The notes beneath the pieces are model-generated. The model ran no database searches, was not told the origin of the DNA, and saw only the letters and a program-made list of their open reading frames with translations. A stretch of 64,000 nt of DNA from Chondrosia reniformis (lineage: Eukaryota; Porifera; Demospongiae; Chondrillida; Chondrillidae): positions 8,333,501 to 8,397,500 of the forward strand of contig OX359193.1 of assembly GCA_947172415.1 (NCBI GenBank), read 5' to 3'. Positions 38,677-50,807 of this stretch are shown in pieces. Position 1 is the first letter of the stretch; each line of letters starts with the position of its first letter. Position numbers and translations under genes: made by a program.

Positions 38677-38942
38677 ACCAATATTTTAAACTGAACTTGT
38701 ACACATTTATCAGTTTTTGTTAGCTAAATGCTTTTAATGTATGCACGTAAAAGATTTGTTTATTGACATTAAGAGGTACATTGATCGATTGGATGTGAAT
38801 AATGATCCTACACATTCTATATATCATAGTGGAGGAAGCTCTCAAACCCATTTAACTACCCACTGATAATGACTCCAAATTCTTTAGATTATTGCCAGTT
38901 TTTCTAGACTAGAAGAATTATAGATATATATAAGATATTTTG

Positions 38943-39175
38943 TAAGTTCACCACCACATCACCAGTCTTAATCCATATGGCTTCCATGATACTTCTCGGC
39001 AAGTAATTAGGTGTAGTACTCTTACTTTCCCAGTCAAACTTGTGCTGGGTTTCATAGGCATGAAGAGCAGTACCATTGTTAGGACCATCTCTCCATGTGT
39101 GCTCCCCAAGTCCTGTTGCGGTCCTTGCAAGGGATTTGGTACACTACCCCTCTCTTCTTATTCTCTGGAGTACAT
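38943..39175 (-). mobile_element. Retroelement 3' remnant, GIY-YIG/PLE-like C-terminus
   Basis: On the minus strand one frame reads SVYQIPCKDRNRTWGAHMER, and after a frame shift another reads ALHAYETQHKFDWESKSTTP followed by NYLPRSIMEAIWIKT. This resembles the end of reverse-transcriptase polyproteins with a GIY-YIG type endonuclease (pattern: V-Y-x-I-P-C, then a His, FDW, a variable part, and R..ME..WI). The frame shift and the missing upstream part mark it as a dead fragment. The assignment is by pattern only. Confidence 0.5.
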
Positions 39176-42059
39176 GTACAGAATACATCTTACATTTACT
39201 CTCTTTCTTTTTTCCTTTTTTCCTTTTTCATTTGTATACTTTCCTCTTTTTCCTTCCTTAATTTACAACACGAATGACATTTATGATATATGTCTGTGTA
39301 CGGGACTTGGGACACCCTTTGGATTTTTGTAATACTTGTTATGCAATAATTTACAAGAGTATACTAAATGCTTACATAGATGAGCTCGGTTATATTTGAA
39401 TGTACATCTTATTATCTAATCTTATGAATTCATCATTATCGAAAATTATTATAACCACTTCAAATTGATCATTTTTGCTTGAAATATACATACATGATTT
39501 TAAATTAAAAAAGTTCAAACAATGTAGTTCTTAAACAAGTTCTTCATAAGACCATGCTGTTTCTTCTCCTTTTGAGTGTTGCTGCAGTACTTCTTTTTGC
39601 ATCACTTTACTGACTGTAAAGGTGACCCCAGGGCACACCACGAGGAGGTAGAAGTATTTCGTGCCCCAAATGGCCTCCGGTTTCTCAACTCTGTTTGACA
39701 CTTCCACTACTTGCGTCGTAAGAGAAGCTGCTCGGGAACGGTCCGGCGTACCTGACCGACCTGTGACCAGTTACTAGTCCTGCACTGCCTCACGCTACGG
39801 ACAGAACAAGCCCGACCCTGGCGGACCACAAACTCCCACCAATGAGAATCATCATGTGCACACAACGCAGCTTGAGAGTACTGTACACAGACTTTAGCTC
39901 ATTGGGATCGGCCAGGTCGCTTTAGAGTAGGGACCCATCGATGAACTACAAGAAAGAATAGATAATACATAATTACCAGCATATATATAGACGTACATAT
40001 ACGGACATAAAGATTGAGCACATGCGCATGTAAAATTCCAAATGCAAATGCAAATGCTTCCAAACCAACCTGATGTGGCAGCCTACAATAGCTTCCTGAC
40101 CGACTACGTAGTGGCACTGGACCACACCAACACCTCCAGGTACGGGTTGTATAGCAAGAATCCGCAAGTGCCAATTTAACACACAAGCAAGATTAATAGT
40201 GAGATACATCTCCAGGCACTAACCCATAGGTAGAGAGACCACCCCACTATACGAACACCGATGACCCTTCGGATAGGCATGTACCATTACTCGTACTCCA
40301 AGAATGGTTGGCGCATCGATCCACACCAAAGTAGACCTCCAGAGTTGATAGCCCGGAGGCCAAAGACTGAAAATTTCCTTGCCTATTTATTAGAAATTGT
40401 CGGCGGGAAACATCGTGAACTTGGCGGAAAATCGTGAAACTAAAATTTTGCTGATTGTTTTCGAGGTCCTCTTTGAACACAATAGACAACATGCAGAACA
40501 TGACCCGGCCTATTCAGCAAGTTGTTATTGTTATTGAATTTCGACTAGAAATCAATCATGGCTATCCAGTGAAGCAAATCATAAAATGTCCAGTGACCCC
40601 ATGAATAGAAGTGCTTAATTAATAAACAAACCTAATGAACCTCTGATTATTTTAAGCAGTTATCTTTTATTTCACAAGCTCTTGCAAGTGCATGAATCGA
40701 CATGTTTCATGCACAACACAAGACAACGTCAAAGGGATATTTATTGAACAAGAATCACTGATTATCTTTTCCGCTATTGCTCAATCAATTTGTGGAATCT
40801 AAAATGGCTGTTGCTCAAATTGCAATTACCTAGTTTGAGGCGGTTGTCCATGCCTAAACTACACTCATTAGTAGGTCATCTTGTTTAGAGAATCAGACAA
40901 ACTCTTTAATGAAGTCTATAATGTTCTTTTTCTTTAAGATGTTTAGCATACGTACTATTAATCAGCATTTTTACCTCGTATAAAATACTTTTTACTTGTA
41001 AGACTATTCAAAATGTAATTTGTACTTAACGTTTATACAAACTAACATTAAATTTTGATTGAACAAGTAGATGTCTTATTATGCAGTCTATACTTGATTT
41101 GCTGTATATTCATCCATTAATAGAATTATTATGGAAGTCAAATATCAGTTACCTAGCAACATGTCTAATTAAGAAACAAGGACTGAGTGCAATTATTATT
41201 GGCTTAACCCATTCAGGTGGGAAAAGATAATGAAAAAAGTGTTGGATCAAGGGAAAATTTGCATGAGTATAACAACTGTAAAGGTCCTGGATCAATGGGA
41301 CCACCAGATTATGCATGTCTACCAGTCCGGTCCCTAATAACTAGTAGCTCTCAGCTAATGTACTTCAGTTAGGGGAGGTGTGTAGTACATGCTTAACAGG
41401 TTTTTCTGTATCCTATAGATCACAGTTCAGTTCCAATTTTAGTTTAAAGTAAAGCCCCGGGGCCTGTACCTTTTAGTTTAAAGTAGGGCATGTCAGTTGG
41501 TATTCATTTCAGATAATTTGTAATTGACTATTACTTAGAGAACTTTGTTAGAATGTTCTAGTCCAGGTTATTGTTATGAACAGTTATGGGGAATACCAAA
41601 GAACAATGGCAGGTCTAGTGCAAAGCAACTTATTGTCCTATGACAGGGCATGATATTTGTTGCAATGGCCACAGTTCAGTAAGAACTTTTCAGAATAGAA
41701 GCAAAGTAATTGCCATTGAACCAAAGCAATTATTGACAAATTGGCCATCTGACCATTATTTCTGCAAAATACAAAATCTATATCATTTGACCGTGCAGAG
41801 TGTAACATTGCCATATATGGATGTGTCCCAAGGAATGTCATGTAATTTCATCTCTACTATACTATTCACTTAAGGAAGGATGATAAAGGGGTCTGGAGTG
41901 ATATAAGGTGAGATTCATAATTTATATAGTCCATTACAAAAATCAAAGTATGACTAAAACACTCTTTATAGACGTATCACTTAGGGAAAGCCTTTGCAAC
42001 CCCTTATATATCTCATATGTGAAACAACTCATTATAAAAGCTAAACTCATCGTCCTTAC
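39176..42059. other. Gene-poor stretch; CpG-richer block at about 39560-40510
   Basis: No gene was recognised. The block 39560-40510 is richer in CpG than its surroundings and has minus-strand ORFs (for example 40501-40247, 84 aa) without recognisable similarity. Possibilities are a decayed mobile element or an unannotated promoter. The rest is AT-rich without evident structure. Confidence 0.5.
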
Positions 42060-42425
42060 CTATGTCAATAGCATGGTGGATAACCTTCATGCATCCATGA
42101 GGCTCTGGTACATCTCTACTGTAAGGGTGCCTTAAAGTGACCATTGCTCCTGTAAAATATAGATCATTACATATTAATTATAGTGCTAGGCATTATATTA
42201 AAGAATAAAGTAACTATTATCAGCTGCCAAACACATCTTATATACAAGAAATAGTGTAACTTGGTGTCATGTTTTAACTTCTGTTCGTTGTAGCCACAAA
42301 CATTTAACAGAATGTAGCATCTTACCCGAGTCTACTCCAATTACTGGTCTCTCTTGTTCCAGATGCTTCACCAATTCCTCCTCTCCATTAAACAAGTGCA
42401 TACCAAATGAGTATTTATCATCATT
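42060..42425 (-). CDS. Two linked exons of an unrecognised protein
   Basis: Exon 42425-42326 begins NDDKYSFGMHLFNGEEELVK and continues HLEQERPVIGVDS. Exon 42149-42060 gives GAMVTLRHPYSRDVPEPHGC followed by MKVIHHAIDI. Both have good GT-AG junctions and matching phase (1 to 2). The composition is protein-like. Upstream the frame should extend toward 42822-42575, and downstream a short exon ending DLPLFFGIPHNCS near 41616 is possible. The family was not recognised. Confidence 0.4.
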
Positions 42426-42574
42426 CTAGAGTGGTGATACCTTAACGTGCAAAACAGAATGAGCTGATCTATACAAAAAGTCTATTCTCTCATTCTTAAA
42501 TCTACCCTATATACATACATACCTAGTAGAAGTAGGATTATGTATACTTAAGCAAATTAATTTCAAATTGGATT

Positions 42575-42822
42575 CTAATGAAAAATGAAATTCTCAGAAG
42601 TACTGTGTATATTCCCAGTGTTAGGCTTGTATAAAGATATTGCATCAGATGTTATAGTTTTTAAAGGCAACATTAAAATGGGCTCAATCTCTCCCAAATT
42701 ACTATACTCTGCACAAAGGTTTAGAGGTGTGGGAGGCAGGTCAGTCACTGTCCTCCAGCCTTCAGGATCAACGATCAACAGATTTGAATAGCTGTGAGAC
42801 AGCCAATCCAACTGGACCAATA
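42575..42822 (-). CDS. Possible exon of the same unrecognised gene
   Basis: After an acceptor (CCAAACAG) the frame reads LVQLDWLSHSYSNLLIVDPE, then GWRTVTDLPPTPLNLCAEYS and more, to a stop at 42575. The amino-acid content looks like real protein, but no family is evident. No downstream donor compatible with the exon at 42425 was proven. Confidence 0.3.
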
Positions 42823-43705
42823 CTGTTTGGTGAACAACATTCTCTCTCTTGAAAAACATGACCACTTTCAAATTGCATCTTAATATCAATATCATGGAAG
42901 TACAGAAGATTACGAGGTGAGATATAAAGAGTATATCTGGATATTACAAATTTGACTACCAAATTCCAAATTGATCACTATATATGTTATATATATAAAA
43001 TGGACAATAAAGCTAAGTTGGTGTAAGACTACTTTGTTAGCATCAAAAACACTATTTGTCATAATTATTGCATATAGATTTCTAATCATAGCAATTAGGC
43101 TATGTACGTAGCATCTCAAAGTCAATAACCCGTATAGCAGGAAATTTTCGCGTTTTTCAAAATTTTTTGGTTTTCACAGATGGGCTGAGTACAGCGAAAA
43201 TAAAAACAAGAAAATTTAAATAGGGAAAATTCTTCAACGACCATAACTTGCACCTAATTTTATCTTTCTTACAGTGGGCCATTTAAATATAGTATTACAC
43301 AATTGTATATACATGTGCATTTATGTAGAGATTTAACTGTATCAAATGGACAGATATGGAGCTGAGAACATTGTCTTTGAAATGTTGTGTTGAGAAATGA
43401 CTGCAATGTACACATTTTTGCTTAACTTTGTAATTACAATAAGAAATAGCAAAAACAATGGCAAGCAAGTTCTGTAGCTATAATTTATACAAAGTTTTGA
43501 GAAATTAGATTGACCAATTTAAGGTGTATATAAAATGTAAATTATGTGAATACATTAACCAACTCAATTTCAACATGGAATACAGAAATGATAAATTACA
43601 GAACAAGGTTGGTCAACAAATATATATATAATATGAATATATTACCATGACAATCGTATAACAAGAAGAGAACTGGCAATTAAATTTTAACAGTCCTTGC
43701 CAGTG

Positions 43706-46700
43706 CTACCTCCGTGGTGGTAATATAACCATTTCTCTTTCTCTATTTGACGGATCAGTTAATAACGTAACACCAGATTTTGAAGGGCGGATGTCAGGAA
43801 TAGTACTCTTTTCTTGTACAGTTTGATAGCCAATATTCTCTGTGTACTTGAAGCCCATGGAGACATCGTTGACAGACGATTGGCTCTCCATCTGTGACAC
43901 ATTCTCACTGTATTCATACCCGGAGTCCTGCAAATACAATTACACACGGATTAAAACAATGCAGATGTACATGTCTGTTGTGTGTGCTGGTAACACAGTC
44001 AATGGCAGCGTATATTCAATGCTCCAAGAGTTCAATATGAAACTCCTCAGATAAATGACTCACTGCTTGCTCCACCGATTTAACCCATTCTGCTATTTGT
44101 GAGGTACTGTTGGAGTCATGGGCTGGCCCATTTATCCACTGAACAGGTTCTCCTTCTCCATAGTCTTGCGATACAGATAACCGAGGTATACCTGAGTCAG
44201 CCGTGATGGGAGGAAGGTTGCTACTGCCAGTTGGTTTCCATTCCTCGGGAGCACTGATGGCTGGTTGAGATTGAGTGGGAGGAGACTTGTTTTCCGAAAG
44301 ATGCTTTGGAGAAGTCAAGAGTGCAACAGTAACACCATTTCCAGTATTCAAGCAGACCGCTTCACCATTTGCAGCAGATTCTGAAGATACCTGACGATTA
44401 TATTCATCTGCAGTCTTGTAGCTATTTTGCTGTCCACGGCAACAACAATGCCATGCTACACACAGCAATACCAGCACTACCATAAGTGGTACCAATACAG
44501 CAATGATAATTATTGGTGCAAGAAATTCTGGTTTATCTGATAAAACTACACCTGAACAAGATCAATATCATTGCAGTTATACAGCTATACCTCAAATCAC
44601 AGCATGTGTATGCACGTACCCTCAATGATGGGAGAGCTGGTGCAACCTTTAGAAGAATTCTTACTCAGCTCACTACTGCCTACATCATTAGTTACCATGA
44701 CAGCAAACGTGTAGCAGATCTCTGATTGCAATTCAAGCACCTAAAATATCATAACAGTTCAGTCCGAATTACTTGGCCGCTTTGTTGGGCTTATATATTG
44801 TAATCCCAATGATTCTTCATGCTTAAGTATTTAAAATTACAAAAACAATAGAAAAACATACAAGCTTCCCGAACGCCGCCATATAGATGTATTTACATAT
44901 AAATTAAGTGTTATAATAATTGCGTATGCCCATATTATATACATATATACATACATACGTATATATGTATACTGTATATCAATCAGACGAGCATAATAAC
45001 CAGAAGTAAGAATGAAGACAATATAAGTAGGCAGCCCCTTTAAAATGTAATATGCTAAATGAAATTATACTAATGTTATGCCATGGGTACTGTTATCTAC
45101 ATACCTTCACACAAGTATGATCGTCCAACATGTATCTCTCCTGAATGGTCCGGTTGGCACTGCTTCTCTCAGAGTAAATAAAGATGTGGTATGCAGACAC
45201 TAGATACGTGTCTGGATCCTCTATCCAACACAGCTGAACGCTATTGGAAGACACTACTGTTGTCCTCAGATCAACTGGAGCACCTGGTAACTCTAAGATA
45301 TGTACATTATGCAGTACATTGACATGATATACAATGACACTGTACATACGTACTAAGAATTTTAGTAGTGAATTCTTCACTTTCCCTCTTCAAACCACTT
45401 CCGAGAACGCTCCTTCCCAGTACAGCAGCTATGAAAGTGGTCTCAGGGCTAAGGCCCTCGAGTGTCACCTTGTTCACATCTGGAGGAACTGAGAGAGACT
45501 CAAACACTCCATTCCCTATCTCAGTGGGGTGGATACTAATGATGTACTCCAGGATGGCATGCCCACCAGTAAAGATGCCAACCAGTGGATCCCACTTCAC
45601 CTCTGCTGACACAGGTGTAATGGTAGAGAGAGAAATGGTAACTGAAGATGGAGCTCTGGGCACTGCATGGCATGAAAGAAGAGAGGAATGTCAGCCAGAC
45701 AGCTAGCAGAGGGGACATACGTATGTTGAATGGTAAGAGAGACTACATCCAGAGACAAGCCACAAGGCTATATGTACCTACGTACGTACGTACATGCATT
45801 CCCTGTAGTGATATACAGTGTATCAGTGTCGCCGCTGCGACCTGCAGCACTGAATGCTTGAATCTCAAAGCTGTATCGACAAGCAGGCAGCAAGTCAAGT
45901 ATGATGGAAGTCTGGTTGGCTGGAAGCTGGGATGTGTTCATTAAGTGTACTGTCTGTTTCTCACAAACATACACCACCTAATCAAGTAAAAAAGGAAACA
46001 TTTGATGAGACAAAGACTAAAGAAAGACGGATTGTAAGGAACAGAATAATAAGTAAAGCAAAGAGGTGATAGGAATAATAATAATACGTATAGGGTAGTG
46101 TCACCACGAGTGAGAGACTGAGGATGTGACTATATCTAATAAAGTACACACTACGTATGTACGTACCTGGAAATAGGTAATTTCTAAACCTTCTACATTC
46201 ACTGGCGGCACCCAGGAAACATTGACAGACGTTGATGTTACTAGCTCAACCTTTGGATGCAGAGGGGGGCCAGATGAATCTATAAATAGTAGCAATACAT
46301 GACACAACCAGTGATGAATCTATAAATAGTAACAATACATGATATTACCAGTGTAGCATGTGCATCTAGAGTTGGCAAGTGCTGGAGTGCAGCTAAGAAT
46401 ACACATCACGTACGTACAGGGGCAGAAAGCTGGTATTGAAATTAGTTTATGAATGAACAAAGACAGGTGTACATGTACGTATGTACGTACTTACTGGAAA
46501 CATTCAGTCTAATAGATTCCATGGTTGTCCCATAATCATTTGTAGCTACAATGGTGTACACCCCTGAATCGCTCTTCATAATGTGACCAGAGAAGTACAG
46601 GGTACTGCTCCAGGTGTTTGTCACACCCTTTATCACATTGAACAATCCGTTTGGCTCAGACAGGGTAGTGAATGAGGTCCGTCCATCCTCTCCTCCGCTC

Positions 46701-47769
46701 CATGAAATGTCAGGGGGAGGATCCGCCAGTACCTGGCAACTCAGGCTGACGTCGCGTATCTGCGAGGCCACAGAACGAAGCTGGCTATCGCAGTAGATCT
46801 CTGGCTTACCTAATAAGTATAACAGAGCAAAGTACACTGACTGTGAAATGGACATTTAACTCGTCACATTACGAACTATTAATTATACAATAGCCTGACT
46901 TACCCTTTACTTTAACAGGACGTAGAAGGTATTCAGAATCAATCACATTATGAACTATTAATTATACAATAGCCTGACTTACCCTTTACTTTAACAGGAC
47001 GTAGAAGGTATTCAGAATCAATCACATTATCAGAAATGTAGACCAGTGGCCAATATCTCCACGCAAAACAATAGTACTCCTTACTGTCTTTGTGAGTCAC
47101 AGAATCAATGTGGAGTTTATAGGACTGGCCCTCCTGCAAAATGCTCACTCTACCATCTTCACTGTCAGGTATTAGATCAAGATAAAGGTCAGTCCAGGAT
47201 CTTATGTCATAGTTTTGGGGAGTACAGTTTAAAGTTAGGGAATTCCCCTTCATCACTGTAGTTACATCTGTATTGGATGAGGACTGCTGATTCAAAGGTT
47301 CTAAAATGCTGACGGGATCTGTGCAGAGAAGCAAATGATGCAAGGACTACTATGACTACTATCACATGACCAGTCACATGATCAGTCACATGAAAAGGTC
47401 TACAGAAATTTTAGGTGCATCACTTACAGAAGTAGTAAATATTTACTGACGTAACCTTTAGGCTTGCAACTGTTCCTTGAACAGAAACAAAGCACTCATA
47501 TCTCCCAGTTATACCAGGCTTAGCATCAAATGAAATCCTGCTTATGCCTAATTCATCTCTCATGGAATTGACCAGGAAATAAGTGGAAGTCGCCTGTCTA
47601 ATGGCCACATTCGCAAATTTCCACTCAACAAACGAGTGTGACTCTCTTGGCCATACACACTCCATTACCACTCTTGTCCCGTCTGTGAAGTTGACGTTAT
47701 CCTTGTTGTTCTGCACTTCAATGCACACCTCGCAGTTGCTGGAACAGCTGTTGTATCTGTCCGAGCATG
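43706..47769 (-). CDS. Single-pass receptor with three Ig and three FN3 domains (5' end missing)
   Basis: The exons read, from 47769: a Cys-rich start (CSDRYNSCSSNCEVC) and Ig1 (VVMECVWPRESHSFVEWKF, GRYECFVS). Ig2 follows (SLTLNCTPQNYD, KEYYCFAWRYW), then Ig3 (VSLSCQVLADPPPDISWSGG, DSGVYTIVATNDYGTT). The three FN3 domains come next (SVNVSWVPPVNVEGLEITYF; AEVKWDPLVGIFTGGHAILE; SVQLCWIEDPDTYLVSAYHI). A transmembrane helix follows (IIIIAVLVPLMVVLVLLCVA) and then CCCRGQQNS. The tail is about 220 aa with several Tyr (SGYEYSEN, GFKYTENIGYQTV) and ends ILPPRR at 43706. No kinase or phosphatase domain is present. The order is that of neural-cell-adhesion or sponge adhesion receptors, and the ligand is unknown. 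No signal-peptide exon was identified upstream of 47769. Confidence 0.85.
46870..47028. repeat. 79-bp tandem duplication across a splice donor of the receptor gene
   Basis: The segment starting GAACTATTAATTATACAATA and ending TCAGAATCAATCACATTAT occurs twice, 79 bp apart. Each copy has the same exon end (SEYLLRPVKVK on the minus strand) and donor GTAAGTC. Reading past the first donor hits a stop after about ten codons. Confidence 0.93.
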
Positions 47770-47952
47770 CTAGGCGGGAGAGACACAGGCATACAACTCA
47801 TTGGTGCAGCCCAACCGACAACAACACTAACTAGTAAGGAGACCAGCAGTGACACAACCCCACATATGTACAAGAACAATACAGTGAGAGCATTAGGGAC
47901 ACGCTATTGGTCCCAAGTTCAAGGTCCCCACCATCCAAGATACAGATATTAT

Positions 47953-48178
47953 TCATTATGCTGATGAAGACCTTCAGGTTGAAATGCTTGTGGAATAGGG
48001 TTGTTTCTGAGTCTCATTAAAGTTGAGATACTCATTATAATTATGGTGAAATGATGATACGGATTATTTATTGCGATCATATTAGTAAAGGGATTCAAAT
48101 GAGTCTCAGCAACACACTTTTATCAAATTTGAACGTTTCAACCTGAAGGTCTTCATCAGCAATGATGAATTAATATAA
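47953..48178. mobile_element. Inverted-repeat MITE-like element
   Basis: GCTGATGAAGACCTTCAGGT at about 47960 is matched by its reverse complement at about 48140-48165 (ACCTGAAGGTCTTCATCAGC). Partial pairing continues inward to TGAGTCTCAT on both sides. There is no coding capacity. A related end (GATCTTCATCAGCAA) occurs at about 63588. Confidence 0.7.
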
Positions 48179-48462
48179 ATATAATATTAAGATAAATATA
48201 ATTATGTTATATAGTATAAGATAAACTGGTGAGGTGTCTTCAAATGGACTGGTGATGTAACATGTATATACTAGGTGGAGGTTGTGTAATCATTCTCTAC
48301 TTGTCCTACAGAACTACGCGACCACTCCCCACTCACTGTCGACCACTGCAACGACCAGGGTTACAAGGACCAGCACACTGCAGAAGACATTCTCAGATTT
48401 GATCTTTCCTACATTGAGCATCTCTTGGTTACATTCATGTGTAGCACTGTATGGAAAGAGAA

Positions 48463-49188
48463 GGGTCTGTCATACCGAATTTGGCCCCCCCAAAATAGGC
48501 CCCCCTGGAACCAAAACAGCAACCAAATTGGACCCCCTTGTCTATTTTGGTTCCCCCTCTCAAACTAGGTACTTACAGTGTATGTGTGTGTACAAGGTAA
48601 GGATAATTAAGAACATGTAAATAGTGAAATATAGCAAAGACAAATATAGAATATTATATATAGAAGACAAATGCAATGGCGAAAAGTCCACAATCTGATC
48701 CACAGTTTGCTGCTGTACGCACACCTTTGTTATTGTCATTCTCGGCCTTAGGGTGTGCAGTATGGTCGCAAGCTGCCTACGGACTGTGGTGGAGACTTTT
48801 GTCTGCATTAAGCTATCGAAGATTTCAACTTCCCCACTTTGGCACTTACGATTGGATGTGCAGACCCAGTGGTTGTTGTCGTGAACAATCTGTACAAACT
48901 GTTCGGGCACAGACTTCCACTTCCTCTAGAACGCTATCGCCACTGTTCTCCTCGCTCATCTCGGCTTCGCAATCGATTTCGTTCTAAGAAACGTCGGCTT
49001 CGCAATTGATTTCGTTCGAAGAAATGACAATTACGCCTTGTATAGTCGTCACACCTTTAATTTTAATGGCGTAATGAATGGGGGGCCAAATTCGGCAAAG
49101 CGGAACCGATTCAGCAGGCACTACGCTGCCGTTTTAGGCCGGGGAACTAATTTGGCGGGGGGAAACTTTTACGGCATGACAGGTCCAT
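48463..49188. mobile_element. DNA transposon remnant with C48 (ULP1-like) protease fragment
   Basis: The ends are imperfect inverted repeats: CTGTCATACCGAATTTGGCC on the left and AAATTTGGC-type sequence ending CGGCATGACAG on the right, both next to G- or C-rich runs. Inside, the minus strand (48910 to about 48675) encodes FVQIVHDNNHWVCTSNRKCQ, then SGEVEIFDSLMQTKVSTTVR. The His of NHW and the Asp of FDSL fit the catalytic His and Asp of C48 cysteine proteases, which often occur in transposon genes of sponges and other animals. The Cys part is missing, so this is a fragment. Confidence 0.6.
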
Positions 49189-49554
49189 ATCAGAAAGTGA
49201 AAATAATCAATTTTCTGTATTATAAATGGGTAATCAATAACTATATACCTACATTTTCAATCTACTATCATGTATGGCTTCATATCACTTTCAGGTTTCA
49301 GGTTAAGTGAAGATGCTTAAAAGACTAACTAAAGTCACTTACAATGAAAGATCTATACACATTAGTAGTAGTGGAAGTAGTACGTAGTCATTGAAACTCT
49401 ACCAAATACAATGATTGTAGAACATCTCTATTTGACCATAAAAATGGTCCATTTCAACATTACACATGCAACCCACAAGAATGTACAGTGTGAGATACAC
49501 TGAACAGCAGCATGTACCTATGATAAACAAAAATAATCACTGAAAAGTATTACC

Positions 49555-49670
49555 CCAAACCAGCCAAGTGACCTACCTAAGTCTAATCTTGACTGGGGGA
49601 CTGAAATCCTATTAAATTGGCAACCAGTGATTGCCTCCCAGTCATCCAAGATGGAAAAATTCATCAAAGA
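49555..49670. repeat. Interspersed repeat, copy B
   Basis: Partner of 14108-14215 (shared CCTCCCAGTCATCCAAGA and flanking blocks, roughly 70% alike). Present far from the first copy and outside any recognised gene. Confidence 0.55.
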
Positions 49671-50807
49671 GCCACAGATCATGTACGTATGTAGTTCTCC
49701 AGTCTTGTGACTGTCCCAAGGCTGTATAGGGTGTCTTAACTCCTTGGAGACGTACAACAACAGACAATAGTGTCCTGGCATGCCAGCAATGCGAGGCATT
49801 CAGAGGTGTGACTGCGATACTACTGATGAGGTGCTCTCAATAAGTTACCCTTGCCTATTGTAAGAGTGAAACTAGATACCAAAGAGGTCTGGGAATAAAA
49901 GGGTTATTTGATCAATCCCACAAGATTGGTCAAACCTGAAACCTGTAACAGAGATGTACTCTAGATTACCCAACGAGTCTATGCATGTATATTAGAGGGT
50001 CAAAGGTCAAGAGAACAGGTCTAATAAGCCAATCAAGTTTACATTATTAGAATTTGATCACCAAGTATGTAAAGATTAATCAACTTTGTGATAATTTAAG
50101 ACAAAAACTGCCACTTAACGACATCGGTTATTGTTTTGAAGAGAATTTTAGCTGTATTGTAATTAATAATGTAAAGCATCATTTCAGTGGCCGGTTAATG
50201 CATTAGTACCTATTAATTGGAGCACTATTAACCAAAGATGATTTACAGACAAAGTTATGCAAATAAGTTCACTCCTACAATAGTAGATATGTAAATTTTC
50301 TTCTCTAGCTACTAATTGAAGACATCATACAAGGCTCCAGGTTGTCTACAATACGATTGTGGTTTAGCATATCTATCACATCTTCCCAGGAGCAGCAGAC
50401 ACAGAAGGCCTCCTGAACAATGCACTGCAGGACCTCCAACCCACCAGTCACTACACACCTACCAGTCACATGAGAATGGAATGACAGAACAGACAATCCA
50501 GAGCCACTACTCATTTGCTGTTCATGTTCTACAAGGTTCATGTGACACTTTTACATGACAGCTCTTCAGCTCCATTCAGACAGGATCATCCTTTGACGTA
50601 CCAAACCATTCTGGTGCTGTGAACAATGAACTTCACTGATTTCACTAGATAAACATGACGTGTCAACAAATAGTACACTGCATGCATGGACACACTGTCT
50701 GACAGAAAAGGAAGCACTCGATTGGTCAGGAATGTTTCTCTATAAATAGAAACCCTCTCTATCCGAACATGTATGTACTGTGCTTTCTCCTCTAACTAAC
50801 AGATGTG

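Noticed and set aside
50305-50541. Minus-strand ORF of 78 aa (LQCIVQEAFCVCCSWEDVID)
   Set aside because: Protein-like in part, but no supporting splice sites, neighbours or family resemblance were found.
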